64,000 nucleotides of DNA from Flammeovirga aprica JL-4 (GCF_012844305.1 NZ_JABANE010000030.1:19212-83211); one strand, 5' to 3'. Positions 36,404 through 46,129 are shown, counted from the stretch's first letter. Program-made: numbers and translations. The notes: generated from the sequence alone by a model not told the origin.

Positions 36404-36465
36404 AATGTAGAATTAAGAAAGAAGGATATTGAAATTTAATACCTTTTCATTCTTAATTCTACATT
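36404..36465. terminator. Bidirectional terminator between convergent genes
   Basis: Perfect 16-bp arms (36404-36419 with 36450-36465, AATGTAGAATTAAGAA) lie 10 nt after the GT4 stop and 14 nt before the LruC gene's end. Part of the loop can extend the stem. Confidence 0.7.
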
Positions 36466-36478
36466 CTTAATTTATATA

Positions 36479-38455
36479 TTAATCTTGTAAGTGAATTAAT
36501 CCACTTTCTCTGTTTCCGGCATCATCTGTATACCAATCAGCATTTGATGTTCCTCCACTTTCTACAAATGTTCTAAAATTTAAATACGCATTTGTAATAT
36601 CAATATTTTCATGAGGTGGGTGGAACTTGTGAGGCATATGTAAAGCCCACGGGTGACCAGCAGAAGTCTTATAGTTTCCTGCATCAGCACCACTTGTCCT
36701 TAAAGAAGAGTTGAATTTTTGCGTTGGAGTACCATTGGCCATATGAACTTCTCTAGATCTATCCTGATTGACAAAGATAAATGGATTGAAATTAGCAACA
36801 GGCAAATCACCAAAAGGAATTGGATTAGTAAAAGAAATAGTCATATCCAATTCATCACTCGTTCTGATAGCACCGACACCTTGTACTAATCCAAAGTGAT
36901 TATCAAATATAATTACACAAGGCTTGGCGTCATCAATACCACTTTCTAAACCTTTATCATTCAAAGAAGTCACACCACTAAGAATATTAGATCCGCTTAC
37001 ACTACTGACCGAATCAGAATGAATTGGTAATTCAATACCAAAGCCAGATGGTAAAGAAGATTCTACAGTACTCACTTCATAAGTAGAAAGTACTTCCACC
37101 ACTTTATTACCTGCGTTTGAAACATAATTATGACGGTAATGCACCATGATATCATTAAAGTCATAATCTCCTTTTTCAGGGTAAAGGTCCTCAAAAGCAT
37201 AAGTACCAAAGCCATTTTTACCTGGATTGTAATTGTTGAATGCTCTTTCCGGATCGTTAGGGTATTCATCGAAACCATCCACTACACCATCACCGTCAGC
37301 ATCTGCACCTCCAAAATCATCTTCAGAACATCTAAACGTACAAAGATCATTTACTTTTCTACTTAAATTCTGAACGATTGAATAGGAGCCGTCATTTATA
37401 TCCATCTGAATTATTACAGAATTACTGCTGTTAGTTGATAAATAAAGGTTGTCGAAACGGTCAAATGTCACACCAGTAATCGAATAAGGGAAATCATCTG
37501 CACTGATTCTTGACGCAGAAACTGCAGTAGAATCTGAATTAAATGTAAGTTGATATAAACCACCTCTACATGCTTGATATAAGGCTCCAGTAGAACTAAA
37601 TGCTAAATCACCTGCACCATGTTTATCAGTAGGAATTCCTGATATCACAAGATTTTTTAATACGGTGCCATCAGTAGGATCCACAACTGCCATGTGTTGG
37701 TTGTCAGCAATGAACAATCTCCCTTTTTCATAAGCCATTCTTGGGTAACCATTATGAAAATTAGAGCTAGCTGTATTCAATGATGCAACAAAAGTAGATG
37801 TACCTGTTGATCTGACATAAGAATACAAATCACCTGTGTTGTCATAATAAATTATATCATTTTCCTGATCATAGCCATTTGCAAAACTTTTACCGACAAG
37901 ATCACCATAATCAGTGACAGTATAACCGCTTTCAAAATTAATTGCAAAGGATTCACCGTTTCCGTTTACCGCAAAGAAAATATCTTCACAGGCAGTAGAA
38001 GTCCTTGCATTTGAGCTTGTGCCAGCAAAGGACTTTTGACTTAGTCTATCAAAAGTGATTGTTGTTTGATCATTAGAAAGAGGTGTGATTTCATACCACT
38101 CTACTCCTTTCGCAATTTTTGTCACATACAATCGCTCCACAAAAGAAGGAACCGTTAAAGTATGTTCCAAGTTTCCTGTCAGGTCTGAAAGGGCTCTACC
38201 AATCTGGAAGTACTCTCCATTATTATCCACAATATAGAAAGTAAGAACACTTTGAATCGGGTTAAATTTAGATTGTACTTTTACTGACAATTCTTTCACA
38301 GTAGCATAGTCAAAAGAAGCTGGTGCTTTCACATCTTCGAAAGTACTATTTGTTGTAGGTACTGGAGTTGGGTTTGTATTTGAATCATCTTTGACCACCG
38401 TACAGGCTCCAAAGATGAATACAAGTGTTAGGACATATAAATTAGATATTCTCAT
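36479..38455 (-). CDS. LruC-domain surface lipoprotein
   Basis: 658 residues. The N-terminus MRISNLYVLTLVFIFGACTV has a lipobox (FGAC), so it is a lipoprotein. Residues about 150-400 form a propeller-like repeat region (YLSTNSSNSVIIQMDINDGS). A C-terminal LruC domain starts near 410 with YPEKGDYDFNDIMVHYRHNY and includes HPWALHMPHKFHPP. A short DADGDGVVDGFDEYP stretch before it is a thrombospondin-type-3-like calcium motif. LruC proteins are surface proteins of unknown function. It stands alone, opposite in strand, between the two DUF4114 adhesins. Confidence 0.8.
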   Translation of the reverse strand: MRISNLYVLTLVFIFGACTVVKDDSNTNPTPVPTTNSTFEDVKAPASFDYATVKELSVKVQSKFNPIQSVLTFYIVDNNGEYFQIGRALSDLTGNLEHTLTVPSFVERLYVTKIAKGVEWYEITPLSNDQTTITFDRLSQKSFAGTSSNARTSTACEDIFFAVNGNGESFAINFESGYTVTDYGDLVGKSFANGYDQENDIIYYDNTGDLYSYVRSTGTSTFVASLNTASSNFHNGYPRMAYEKGRLFIADNQHMAVVDPTDGTVLKNLVISGIPTDKHGAGDLAFSSTGALYQACRGGLYQLTFNSDSTAVSASRISADDFPYSITGVTFDRFDNLYLSTNSSNSVIIQMDINDGSYSIVQNLSRKVNDLCTFRCSEDDFGGADADGDGVVDGFDEYPNDPERAFNNYNPGKNGFGTYAFEDLYPEKGDYDFNDIMVHYRHNYVSNAGNKVVEVLSTYEVSTVESSLPSGFGIELPIHSDSVSSVSGSNILSGVTSLNDKGLESGIDDAKPCVIIFDNHFGLVQGVGAIRTSDELDMTISFTNPIPFGDLPVANFNPFIFVNQDRSREVHMANGTPTQKFNSSLRTSGADAGNYKTSAGHPWALHMPHKFHPPHENIDITNAYLNFRTFVESGGTSNADWYTDDAGNRESGLIHLQD

Positions 38456-38915
38456 ACTGTTTTTAGGTTGTCATGTAAGATTTATATTGAAAATGATAAA
38501 GGCTATCATTAAAAAATATCCGTCAACTCTTTTAACATGTATTTATATAAGATAATTCCATTTTTTTCTCCTAAAATCTCGAATAACCTATGTAAGGTAT
38601 GTTAATGTTTTTCCTGTAAAAATTCATTTTTTATCAATACCAGTTCAAAAAGCACTTGTTGATGATAAAGCACTGAAACTTTTTCTTTTGTTGAAAAATA
38701 AATAACGTATTATGGAACTTTTCTATCTGTAAAAGTGTTTCGAAAATTAGAAGGATTATTTAATAATAAACTTAAAAAATTGCACTATTAGAAGAATAGA
38801 GGCTAGATTCTAATTTTATTGACAACGATAATTCTTCATTATTAAGTAAAGCCAAACTTCTTTACTTAAAAGCTCACTGAAATCTTCTAAAAAGAAGAAG
38901 TTAAACCTACATTAA
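38456..38915. other. Divergent intergenic region with leader hairpins
   Basis: No gene is seen. It separates the LruC gene (minus) from the adhesin paralogue (plus). Near the adhesin start lies a perfect 10-bp stem (TTAAGTAAAG at 38842-38851 with 38860-38869), and a shorter TCTTCT/AGAAGA stem follows it. Confidence 0.45.
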
Positions 38916-41534
38916 ATGAATACCAAAACTCAAAAACACAGACTTATATTTATCCCATTTGTTGTTATATTACTTTCAATGATGCCCTTAAAAGTAGCCT
39001 ATGATTATAATACTTTGGGAGCATGGGACAGTAATGGTATCCCCCAATATTTAGATGGTAGAATTGCGGTTCCAACCAATATAGTAGATAGAACAAGGGA
39101 AATTATAGAAGACTCCATTAGGGTTTTTGGTAATGCATTTTTAGATAGAAATGCTGTAGATATTTACCTTAAAGAAGATGGAGAAGTGTTTGCAACGTTG
39201 CTTTATGAAGATGCTGGTTGGAAAAATACAATTGGTTTTTACACGTATACTACTGACAATATTCCGGAATCATCGGATGAAATCGGTGATTTAACTATAA
39301 TATTCCCAAATCTCGACAGCCCTGATATTGTAGATAATGGAATGAGAGTTAGTTTAGGTACTTATCCCAAACATACAGTTTTTGGTTTCTTCTTGGTGGC
39401 CCAAGGATGGAATGGAAATATTGATAATGGGCTTTACACCTTGTTTTCAAATGGAGAGTTCAATAGAGAATTTACAGAAGGAGGATTATATAATCAGATG
39501 ACAATTATTTTCCCTAATGATCTTACTACTGATAATACAACAGATTTCTTACTATGTATGGAAGATAATGTAGATACTTCAGAGGGTGATTACGATTATA
39601 ATGATGCAGTTTTTCAATTAGCATCTTCCCCAGAATCAGCATTGGATCAATTTAAAGAAGGACTTCTAACACCACCTATGGCCAATGATACATTGTTCAC
39701 TATTTACGAAAATGATACAGTCATTTTTTCTATTGATGATTTGCTTCAAAATCATGAATTTATTGATGTTTCAAGCCTAGATTTTATAACGAATACAGAT
39801 CATTTTTCTACTCTCGATTTTGATGGTACAAATCTGACTGTAGGTTTGACAGATGCTTCTTTTGATACATTGGCATTGCAATACAGCGTTTGTAATGAGG
39901 AATTCAACACTTTATGTGATACAGGAATTATATACATTGCATTGGCAGGAATGAATCAACCGCCAGTTGCTCTAAAAGATGTAGTAATAAAATATGACTC
40001 TTCACTATCCACTACAGGTATTTTGTATGATGTTTTAGCTAATGACCCTGATAATAATTTAAATACCGATCACCTCACTGTATTGAATTCAATAAATCAG
40101 ATTTTCTTTGCAGTAGTCGATAATGGAAATCTTAAAATTATACCAAAAACAAATGCTGTTGGAAGTGATACAGTGTATTTTGAAGTTTGTGATTTGGGAA
40201 TGCCAGTATATTGTGATACTGGTTTTGTAATAATCGAATTTCCTGAACCAGAAGTTATACCTATTACACCAGTTGTCCCAATTGCAGTAAATGATACCAT
40301 TAATTTAGTCAATAATGAAGAGGTGAGTATTAATGTTTTAGCCAATGACAGTCATCCAGACGATGATTTAAACATTGCATCCTTAAAATTAATAGAAACC
40401 CCATCGATTGAAGGTCTAGAAATAGAAATTGTAAATGGAACATTGGTGCATACCCCTCCACAAGACTATACTGGAACCTATACAATAACTTATGAAATCT
40501 GTGATAATTCAATGCCTGCTGATTGTGATCAAGCCGAAGTGATCATAACAATTCCTGAACCTATAGATCCGGTAGTAATTATAGATAATAATTTACCTCC
40601 AGTTGCTAAAGATGATTTTGCAGTAACTGATACAGATAATTCATTACAGTTATTTATTCTGAATAACGATCATGATGTAGATGGGAATTTGAATCCTAAC
40701 TCTGTTACTTTGGTAACTCCTCCAAGCAATGGTACAGTACTTTTCGATTTTGAAGTTTCTGATGGAGATACAACTGTAATTGCCTATTATATACCAGACA
40801 ATGGATATGAAGGGATGGATGAGTTTACTTATGAAGTTTATGATGATGGAAATCCTGGAAAAAAAGATGAAGCCAAAGTGGTAGTATTAGTTGGAGATGA
40901 AGGTTTTACGAACAATAGTTTTCTATTTCAATGGATTGACTCCACTATTATCGCAGAAGGGAGCTATTATAATTTAGAATTAGAAGATAGAGTAAATAAT
41001 GTTTCTGAAATTAATTTTATTTCCCGTAATATTAATCTATTAAGCCAACCTGATTTGGAAGATGCAGAAGCAAAACCACTAAGCCCTTTAAACATTTTAT
41101 ATTCTGCTCCGGGATCAATACCATCTGATAATGAAAGGGATTATATCTATTATAATGTTTGTAATAACGATGCCGAATGCGTCAATGGATTATTGATCGT
41201 CGATATTTTTAAACCGCAAGAAAATACTATAATTCCAGATAATGTGGAAGAAGAAAATATTAATATTTCTGTATTCACCGGTTTCTCACCCAACAATGAT
41301 TTAATCAATGATTATTTTATAGTAGAAAATATTGAAAATTACTCCGACAATCAATTGAAAATTTTCAATAGATGGGGGCAGGAAATCTACAGAGAAAAAG
41401 GGTATGCTAACCAATGGAATGGAGTGAACAATAGTGGAGATCCATTGCCTGATGGAACATATTTTTATCTTCTTCAAATAGACCAAAATAATAAGACGAA
41501 TACTTACAATGGTTTTATTGTTCTGAAAAGGTAA
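38916..41534 (+). CDS. T9SS-secreted adhesin, shorter DUF4114 paralogue
   Basis: 872 residues, clearly paralogous to the protein at 29057 over its whole length. The N-terminus matches (LIFIPFVVILLSMMPLKVAY), as do the DUF4114-type domain with EDNVDTSEGDYDYNDAVFQL, the Ig-like domains and the CHU_C type B sorting domain (FSPNNDLINDYFIVENIENY, RWGQEIY, PDGTYFYLL). It has only one of the 96-residue modules present three times in the longer paralogue, which largely explains the 175-residue size difference. It stands alone without its own PorP/SprF, so it may share the one at 32205. Confidence 0.85.
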   Translation: MNTKTQKHRLIFIPFVVILLSMMPLKVAYDYNTLGAWDSNGIPQYLDGRIAVPTNIVDRTREIIEDSIRVFGNAFLDRNAVDIYLKEDGEVFATLLYEDAGWKNTIGFYTYTTDNIPESSDEIGDLTIIFPNLDSPDIVDNGMRVSLGTYPKHTVFGFFLVAQGWNGNIDNGLYTLFSNGEFNREFTEGGLYNQMTIIFPNDLTTDNTTDFLLCMEDNVDTSEGDYDYNDAVFQLASSPESALDQFKEGLLTPPMANDTLFTIYENDTVIFSIDDLLQNHEFIDVSSLDFITNTDHFSTLDFDGTNLTVGLTDASFDTLALQYSVCNEEFNTLCDTGIIYIALAGMNQPPVALKDVVIKYDSSLSTTGILYDVLANDPDNNLNTDHLTVLNSINQIFFAVVDNGNLKIIPKTNAVGSDTVYFEVCDLGMPVYCDTGFVIIEFPEPEVIPITPVVPIAVNDTINLVNNEEVSINVLANDSHPDDDLNIASLKLIETPSIEGLEIEIVNGTLVHTPPQDYTGTYTITYEICDNSMPADCDQAEVIITIPEPIDPVVIIDNNLPPVAKDDFAVTDTDNSLQLFILNNDHDVDGNLNPNSVTLVTPPSNGTVLFDFEVSDGDTTVIAYYIPDNGYEGMDEFTYEVYDDGNPGKKDEAKVVVLVGDEGFTNNSFLFQWIDSTIIAEGSYYNLELEDRVNNVSEINFISRNINLLSQPDLEDAEAKPLSPLNILYSAPGSIPSDNERDYIYYNVCNNDAECVNGLLIVDIFKPQENTIIPDNVEEENINISVFTGFSPNNDLINDYFIVENIENYSDNQLKIFNRWGQEIYREKGYANQWNGVNNSGDPLPDGTYFYLLQIDQNNKTNTYNGFIVLKR

Positions 41535-41555
41535 TAGTTCTTGGAGCAAAACCAT

Positions 41556-42878
41556 CTATGCATTTCCTAGTAACTTTTTCCTGAGATGATAGAAAATGGT
41601 AAGCGCTTCAAGACGCATTAGTGGAATAATCTTGAGCAGATTAATATTTTCATATCTAATATAGAAGATAAATATTACAACTGCTCCGATAATTTCAGTG
41701 ACTAATGCAGGTAATACGGTACCGATTTCACCCATATAAGTGACCATCACATAAGAAAGGATTATCAATAAAATGCTATTCATCACCACAATATTAGTAC
41801 TCAATTGTGGTTTACCCTTAGCGTTGGTATAACTTGCAAAGAATGCTCCTAGTGGTGCAAACAAAGAGGTAATAACAAGTATAACTAACAGATGAAAGGA
41901 ATCAGAATATTGATCACCATGTAAAAGCACAATAAAAGGTTTGATTAAAATTAAAAAACCAATGGAGATGGGCAGTACAATTAGATATACTTTTCCTAAG
42001 GTTTGGAGGAAATACTTTTTAAATTCCTCCATATTTCCTTTCTCATATAATTCAACAATTTTTGGATAAAAACTCAATTGAATCGCATTAGAGATAGAGA
42101 GAATAATGACCAAGTAACGTTGTGCTAAACCTAACATTGCCGTTATTTTTAAGGAAATAATTCCTGCTGAAAGGAAGAGTGTCATTTTTGAGGAAGCAGT
42201 ACCAAAAAGTGCTTTTAGAGTACCTTGTTTTGCATAATGCATTATTTCTTTAAATGTCTTTTTATCGAATGGACTTAGAAGAATTGATTTTATTGGAATT
42301 GTAGAAAGCGATATTAAAAAAGATAGACTGTAAACACCTACAATCACCAATACTAAATTTTGGATACTCAATGTATATAGATGAACATAATAAATACCTA
42401 AAACCAACAATGTCAATGAAATAACATTTATAATAACAGCTCTGTAAAGCGTATCTCTACTTTTATGAATATTTTCTACCCATTTCAAACAGTTATTTGT
42501 AATTGAGAAGATAGGGTAGACCATTAAGAAGTAAGAGATATTTGGGAAAATATTCAGGTATCCTACCAAAGCAATTAAAGCACCTATCACAATTTCTATA
42601 ATCAAAATTGCAATTATCACTGTCTTATAAGTTTGGTAAGCGAGCTGATTATCTTTTCCTGAAGAGAATTTTACTAGGGCAACATAAGTCACACCTTCTC
42701 TTATATTGATTGAGAAATTGAAAATAGAGAAGAATATAAACCATAATCCCACATCTTCAGCACTGTATTCTCTAGTAATAAAAAAGAGTAGAATATAACC
42801 AAAAAGTAATTCTGATACTGTAAGTGAGTAAGTAGTTATAAAAGGATACTTATTTAAGAAAGGTAATAGCTTTTTCAA
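41556..42878 (-). CDS. Wzx-type polysaccharide flippase
   Basis: 440 residues with about 12 hydrophobic helices and little else, as in the MOP (MATE/Wzx) superfamily. Conserved-looking features are GYILLFFITREYSAEDVGLW near the start, and FKKYFLQTLGKVYLIVLPIS and LAPLGAFFASYTNAKGKPQL in the second half. The family moves undecaprenyl-linked repeat units across the inner membrane. It is the only flippase in the window and complements the Wzy and priming enzymes. It is convergent with the adhesin paralogue, with 21 bp between the stops. Confidence 0.82.
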   Translation of the reverse strand: MKKLLPFLNKYPFITTYSLTVSELLFGYILLFFITREYSAEDVGLWFIFFSIFNFSINIREGVTYVALVKFSSGKDNQLAYQTYKTVIIAILIIEIVIGALIALVGYLNIFPNISYFLMVYPIFSITNNCLKWVENIHKSRDTLYRAVIINVISLTLLVLGIYYVHLYTLSIQNLVLVIVGVYSLSFLISLSTIPIKSILLSPFDKKTFKEIMHYAKQGTLKALFGTASSKMTLFLSAGIISLKITAMLGLAQRYLVIILSISNAIQLSFYPKIVELYEKGNMEEFKKYFLQTLGKVYLIVLPISIGFLILIKPFIVLLHGDQYSDSFHLLVILVITSLFAPLGAFFASYTNAKGKPQLSTNIVVMNSILLIILSYVMVTYMGEIGTVLPALVTEIIGAVVIFIFYIRYENINLLKIIPLMRLEALTIFYHLRKKLLGNA

Positions 42879-43087
42879 AGTGAAGGTCGTAAAAGGTAAT
42901 AATTACTACAATAAACATTTTTTTTTCCGAAAGGTTCATGTTTGTTTGATAGATTTATATTAGTACCTCGTAAAGTGATATTGTGGTTTGAGTATGTGAA
43001 ATAATAAACAATATAAGTTGCAACTTGCAACTAAAATATAATTAAAAAAATAATATAAATAGGGGGTATTTATATTATTACAATTTT

Positions 43088-43126
43088 CATCATTAGTCCA
43101 TAACAACAAGTTACAGACTAATGATG
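43088..43126 (-). terminator. Terminator after the GH86 gene
   Basis: An 11-bp perfect stem (CATCATTAGTC at 43088-43098 with 43116-43126) lies 12 nt past the stop at 43138. Its 17-nt loop is long and the following T-run is weak. Confidence 0.5.
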
Positions 43127-43137
43127 TATAAAGAGGC

Positions 43138-45357
43138 TTATTCAATAAATAATTTCTTATTAATGACTTTACCATTAAACTCAAAACTTAACAGATAAAA
43201 GCCTGCTTCAAGTTGTTCAAGGTTGATAGTATTGGTCAACGCACTAGGCTGAATCAATTTACTGTCCACTAATTGTCCTTGAAGAGAGTAGATTGAAAGC
43301 TTCACTTCTTTGGTTTGCTCTCCCCAGTATACTTTGATTTGCCCCTTCGTTGGGTTAGGATAAACTTTTAAATTATCTCTTTTTATGTCGTCAATCGATG
43401 TAATAGGTTTATCATCTTCAAAGCGTTTTATTTCTGAACTGAAATTATAAACCCTCATATTGATACTACTGATATGTCCGCCTGTATCAGGGAAATTAAC
43501 TGTAACCGTATTGTTCTCTGACAGTAATTCATAAGGAACTGGAATTTCTAAAACACCGAAGAAACCATCTCTGTCTTCTTGAAGTTCACCTCTTACATTT
43601 GTAGGAACTGCAACTTGAGTACCGTTCACCTTCACCACAGGCTGTTTAGAAAGCTGATGCCCTCTGCCGATACCAATACGTAATACTGCTTCTCCAAATT
43701 CAGCTGTATTCACATCAGAAAATTCAAAAGCTTCTTCCGTTCCATTGATCGGTAAATAATAGCGGTTGGCATAATATTTTGTTTCTTCAGAAGTTTCATC
43801 AATCAAAATATCATTCTCAAAAACATATTCTAATACCATTGCAGATTCTGAGAATAAAGTAACCTCAGTAGGAGCAGTAGTTTGTGTTTTTTGATCAAAT
43901 ACAGGAATTCCATCTCTTCCAAAAAGATGTTTGATGTTTACACTTTGCAAGTTGTTTCCTTCATATCCTTTAATATTCAAATCGATCGTCTCGCTGTTTC
44001 TATTTAAATTGTTTAATACCACATAAACACGGTTGCCATCTACTGTTGCAAGTGTTTGAATATCTACATTACTTGTAGTGATATCAACCTTTGTGCCGTT
44101 GACATCTTTCCAGAAATCATAAAATCTAACCAATTCAGTATAAATCCAGTCGCCATCTGAACTTTCGGGCTCGCCTTCTTTTCTCAATAACCTTGTATTA
44201 TAAGGACTGCCATTAGATTGAGTACCCCAAGTTGCTTTTACAACGATGAAAGGTAAAGCTTTAGCAATATGTTGTGGTCTGTCCATAAAAGTCATTGCCA
44301 TAGAAATATAAGATCTTAACAAGTGCCAATCTCTTTCTCTAGACCACGTTTTGTTGATAAGCGTATGTACCTGACAGCCGTACTCTGATACAAGAATAGG
44401 TTTTACTACTCCAAATTTATCTTTACTAGCATGTTCAATCATATCTAAAGTAGCTTCCACTCGGCTACCTCTTCTCATTAATCTCTTGTTTCTAATCTCT
44501 GGCCAATCGTAGAGGTGAATAGACCAGAAGTCCATATTTTCACCACACATATCCATAAATTTATTCCATCTTTTTTCCCAACGCTGGAAGTTGTCATAAT
44601 CGAAATTAGGGAAAGCGGTAGTGAAGCCACCGACCATTACAGATGGATTTACTTTTTTAACTTCAGTAGCTACAGAATTGTGATATTTAAAAATCTCTTC
44701 AATAGCTTCGTCTGTTTCACCACAATCTTCACATCCAAATTGACCGTATATTGGCTCATTGATTACTTCAAAATATTTAGGTGTTTGTTCTGAACCATTA
44801 TCGTAAAACTCTTTGATGAAATGAGCACAGTACTCTCCAGAGGCAGTACCAAAAGGTTCATCTTCTGTGTCATTTTGAGATAATGCCCATCCTTTGTTAG
44901 TCAGTTTCCCATCAGGGTAGAACGGATGATGCTGTGCGGCTAAAATAAAATCGTTATTTCTGTCTATGTAGTTTACAAAGTCAGCGTTGCCACTGAATTG
45001 ATTTCTGTACCTAGTCGCTTCAGTTCTTAAGTGATCTAAATCTACAAAGCCAGGGCGATTGGCATCTTCTTTCAATACAGAGTTAATATTCCATGTGATT
45101 GTACCCGTATTTCTACCCAAAAATACATTTCTTTCATTTAGAAAGTCATTTTTGATATCCAATGGGTTTGCATCACCGTATTTTGTCCAGTCATTTTCAC
45201 GGATTCCAGCATGAATACCGATATACTTTTCTCGTTCAAATTCTGCCTTGCCACCTTGTCTGTGTTCCACATTCACATTGACCTCAATCCCTATATTTTG
45301 AGCATAGGAATTCGTTACCCAAAGAGGTAAAATAATAAATAGTAAAAATTGTTTCAT
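43138..45357 (-). CDS. GH86-type agarase/porphyranase with T9SS sorting domain
   Basis: About 739 residues with a signal peptide (ends NSYAQ). A (beta/alpha)8 catalytic domain shows acid/base E201 in YFEVINEPIYG and nucleophile E325 in PILVSEYGCQ, as in GH86 beta-agarases and porphyranases. A beta-sandwich domain follows (about 440-660). The last about 75 residues (LKVYPNPTKGQIKVYWGEQT, LEAGFYLLSFE, KKLFIE) are a T9SS type A sorting domain, so the enzyme is secreted or surface-bound. GH86 acts on red-algal galactans. The ATG at 45357 (MKQFLLF) is preferred over a TTG three codons earlier. Whether agar or porphyran is the substrate cannot be read. Confidence 0.82.
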   Translation of the reverse strand: MKQFLLFIILPLWVTNSYAQNIGIEVNVNVEHRQGGKAEFEREKYIGIHAGIRENDWTKYGDANPLDIKNDFLNERNVFLGRNTGTITWNINSVLKEDANRPGFVDLDHLRTEATRYRNQFSGNADFVNYIDRNNDFILAAQHHPFYPDGKLTNKGWALSQNDTEDEPFGTASGEYCAHFIKEFYDNGSEQTPKYFEVINEPIYGQFGCEDCGETDEAIEEIFKYHNSVATEVKKVNPSVMVGGFTTAFPNFDYDNFQRWEKRWNKFMDMCGENMDFWSIHLYDWPEIRNKRLMRRGSRVEATLDMIEHASKDKFGVVKPILVSEYGCQVHTLINKTWSRERDWHLLRSYISMAMTFMDRPQHIAKALPFIVVKATWGTQSNGSPYNTRLLRKEGEPESSDGDWIYTELVRFYDFWKDVNGTKVDITTSNVDIQTLATVDGNRVYVVLNNLNRNSETIDLNIKGYEGNNLQSVNIKHLFGRDGIPVFDQKTQTTAPTEVTLFSESAMVLEYVFENDILIDETSEETKYYANRYYLPINGTEEAFEFSDVNTAEFGEAVLRIGIGRGHQLSKQPVVKVNGTQVAVPTNVRGELQEDRDGFFGVLEIPVPYELLSENNTVTVNFPDTGGHISSINMRVYNFSSEIKRFEDDKPITSIDDIKRDNLKVYPNPTKGQIKVYWGEQTKEVKLSIYSLQGQLVDSKLIQPSALTNTINLEQLEAGFYLLSFEFNGKVINKKLFIE

Positions 45358-45828
45358 TTCAATCAATAGCCCGTAAAGCCAATTTAATTTGTTTAAAAAA
45401 TTTAGTTGAAAAACCTTCTTTGCGAAACCATTAAGTAGAAGGGTATTTTTTCTACTGCTTTGAAATTAACAAGCAATCATGTTACAACGGAAGGGTTTTT
45501 ACACCAAAAGTCAAATTACCCCACTAAAAAGAGCCTATTCATAACCTGTGTTTTTGAAAAGAATTATTTCTGAGCTTAAAAAAAACAGATTAAAAAATTT
45601 TAGTTCAAAAAATCACTCAATTTTCAACTTGTAAAATATTGAAGTAAACATCCTATGATATGTTATTTATTCATTATTAAAGTGAAAACGCAACTATACA
45701 AATTTATTTAATATTAATATAATCGATTAATAAAATATATAATATATTAATATTTGTTCAATTGAATAATTTAATTCTAATATTTTGAGGTGTTTTTTGA
45801 ATTTTCTTTTTTGATTTACTTTTGCAAG
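45358..45828. other. AT-rich divergent region with overlapping alternative hairpins and a promoter
   Basis: No gene is seen. On the minus strand, upstream of GH86, two hairpins share bases. AGTAGAA/TTCTACT (45434-45456) competes with a CCTTCT/AGAAGG stem (about 45413-45444) that is followed by TTTTT. The plus-strand ferredoxin promoter is at 45797-45824. Confidence 0.4.
45797..45824 (+). promoter_or_regulatory. Promoter for the ferredoxin gene, probably near-leaderless
   Basis: TTG at 45797-45799, a 17-bp spacer, then TACTTTTG at 45817-45824 match the Bacteroidota consensus exactly. Transcription should start about 45827, only a few bases before the ATG at 45829. Confidence 0.65.
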
Positions 45829-46128
45829 ATGGAATACTTAATGATTGATGAAGAGAAGGTAGATATCAGCGATAAGGATAAAACATTAGTTGATACGATA
45901 AGAAGATGTAAAAAAAGCATCACAGCCCCTTGTTATAAAACAATGAGAAAGTTTGGGACTTGTAATTCCTGTTTAGTTGAAATTGATGGAGAAAAGAAAC
46001 TGGCATGTGGAAATTCACCTGAACCGAATCAGTGTATAACATTAAATAGAAATGACTTGACTCAGGAGAGGAAAAAGAAAGTTGTAGCCTTCAAAAAGCA
46101 TGTGGAGATGATGGAGAAGTATATGTAG
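45829..46128 (+). CDS. Small [2Fe-2S] ferredoxin-like protein
   Basis: 99 residues. Cysteines C35, C45, C48 and C60 are spaced C-x9-C-x2-C-x11-C in APCYKTMRKFGTCNSCLVE and KLACGN. This is the Fer2_4 pattern at the N-terminus of NuoG-type and formate-dehydrogenase subunits. The flanking C27 and C69 are extra. A single-domain protein with no other module suggests a soluble electron carrier. The ATG at 45829 is used; a longer upstream frame would run through the promoter. It is convergent with the next gene, one base between the stops. Redox partner unknown. Confidence 0.7.
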   Translation: MEYLMIDEEKVDISDKDKTLVDTIRRCKKSITAPCYKTMRKFGTCNSCLVEIDGEKKLACGNSPEPNQCITLNRNDLTQERKKKVVAFKKHVEMMEKYM

Positions 46129-46129
46129 A

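Noticed and set aside
42960..43184. Minus-strand frame of 74 codons downstream of the GH86 gene
   Set aside because: It overlaps the GH86 C-terminus and its terminator and has a cysteine- and aromatic-rich random composition.
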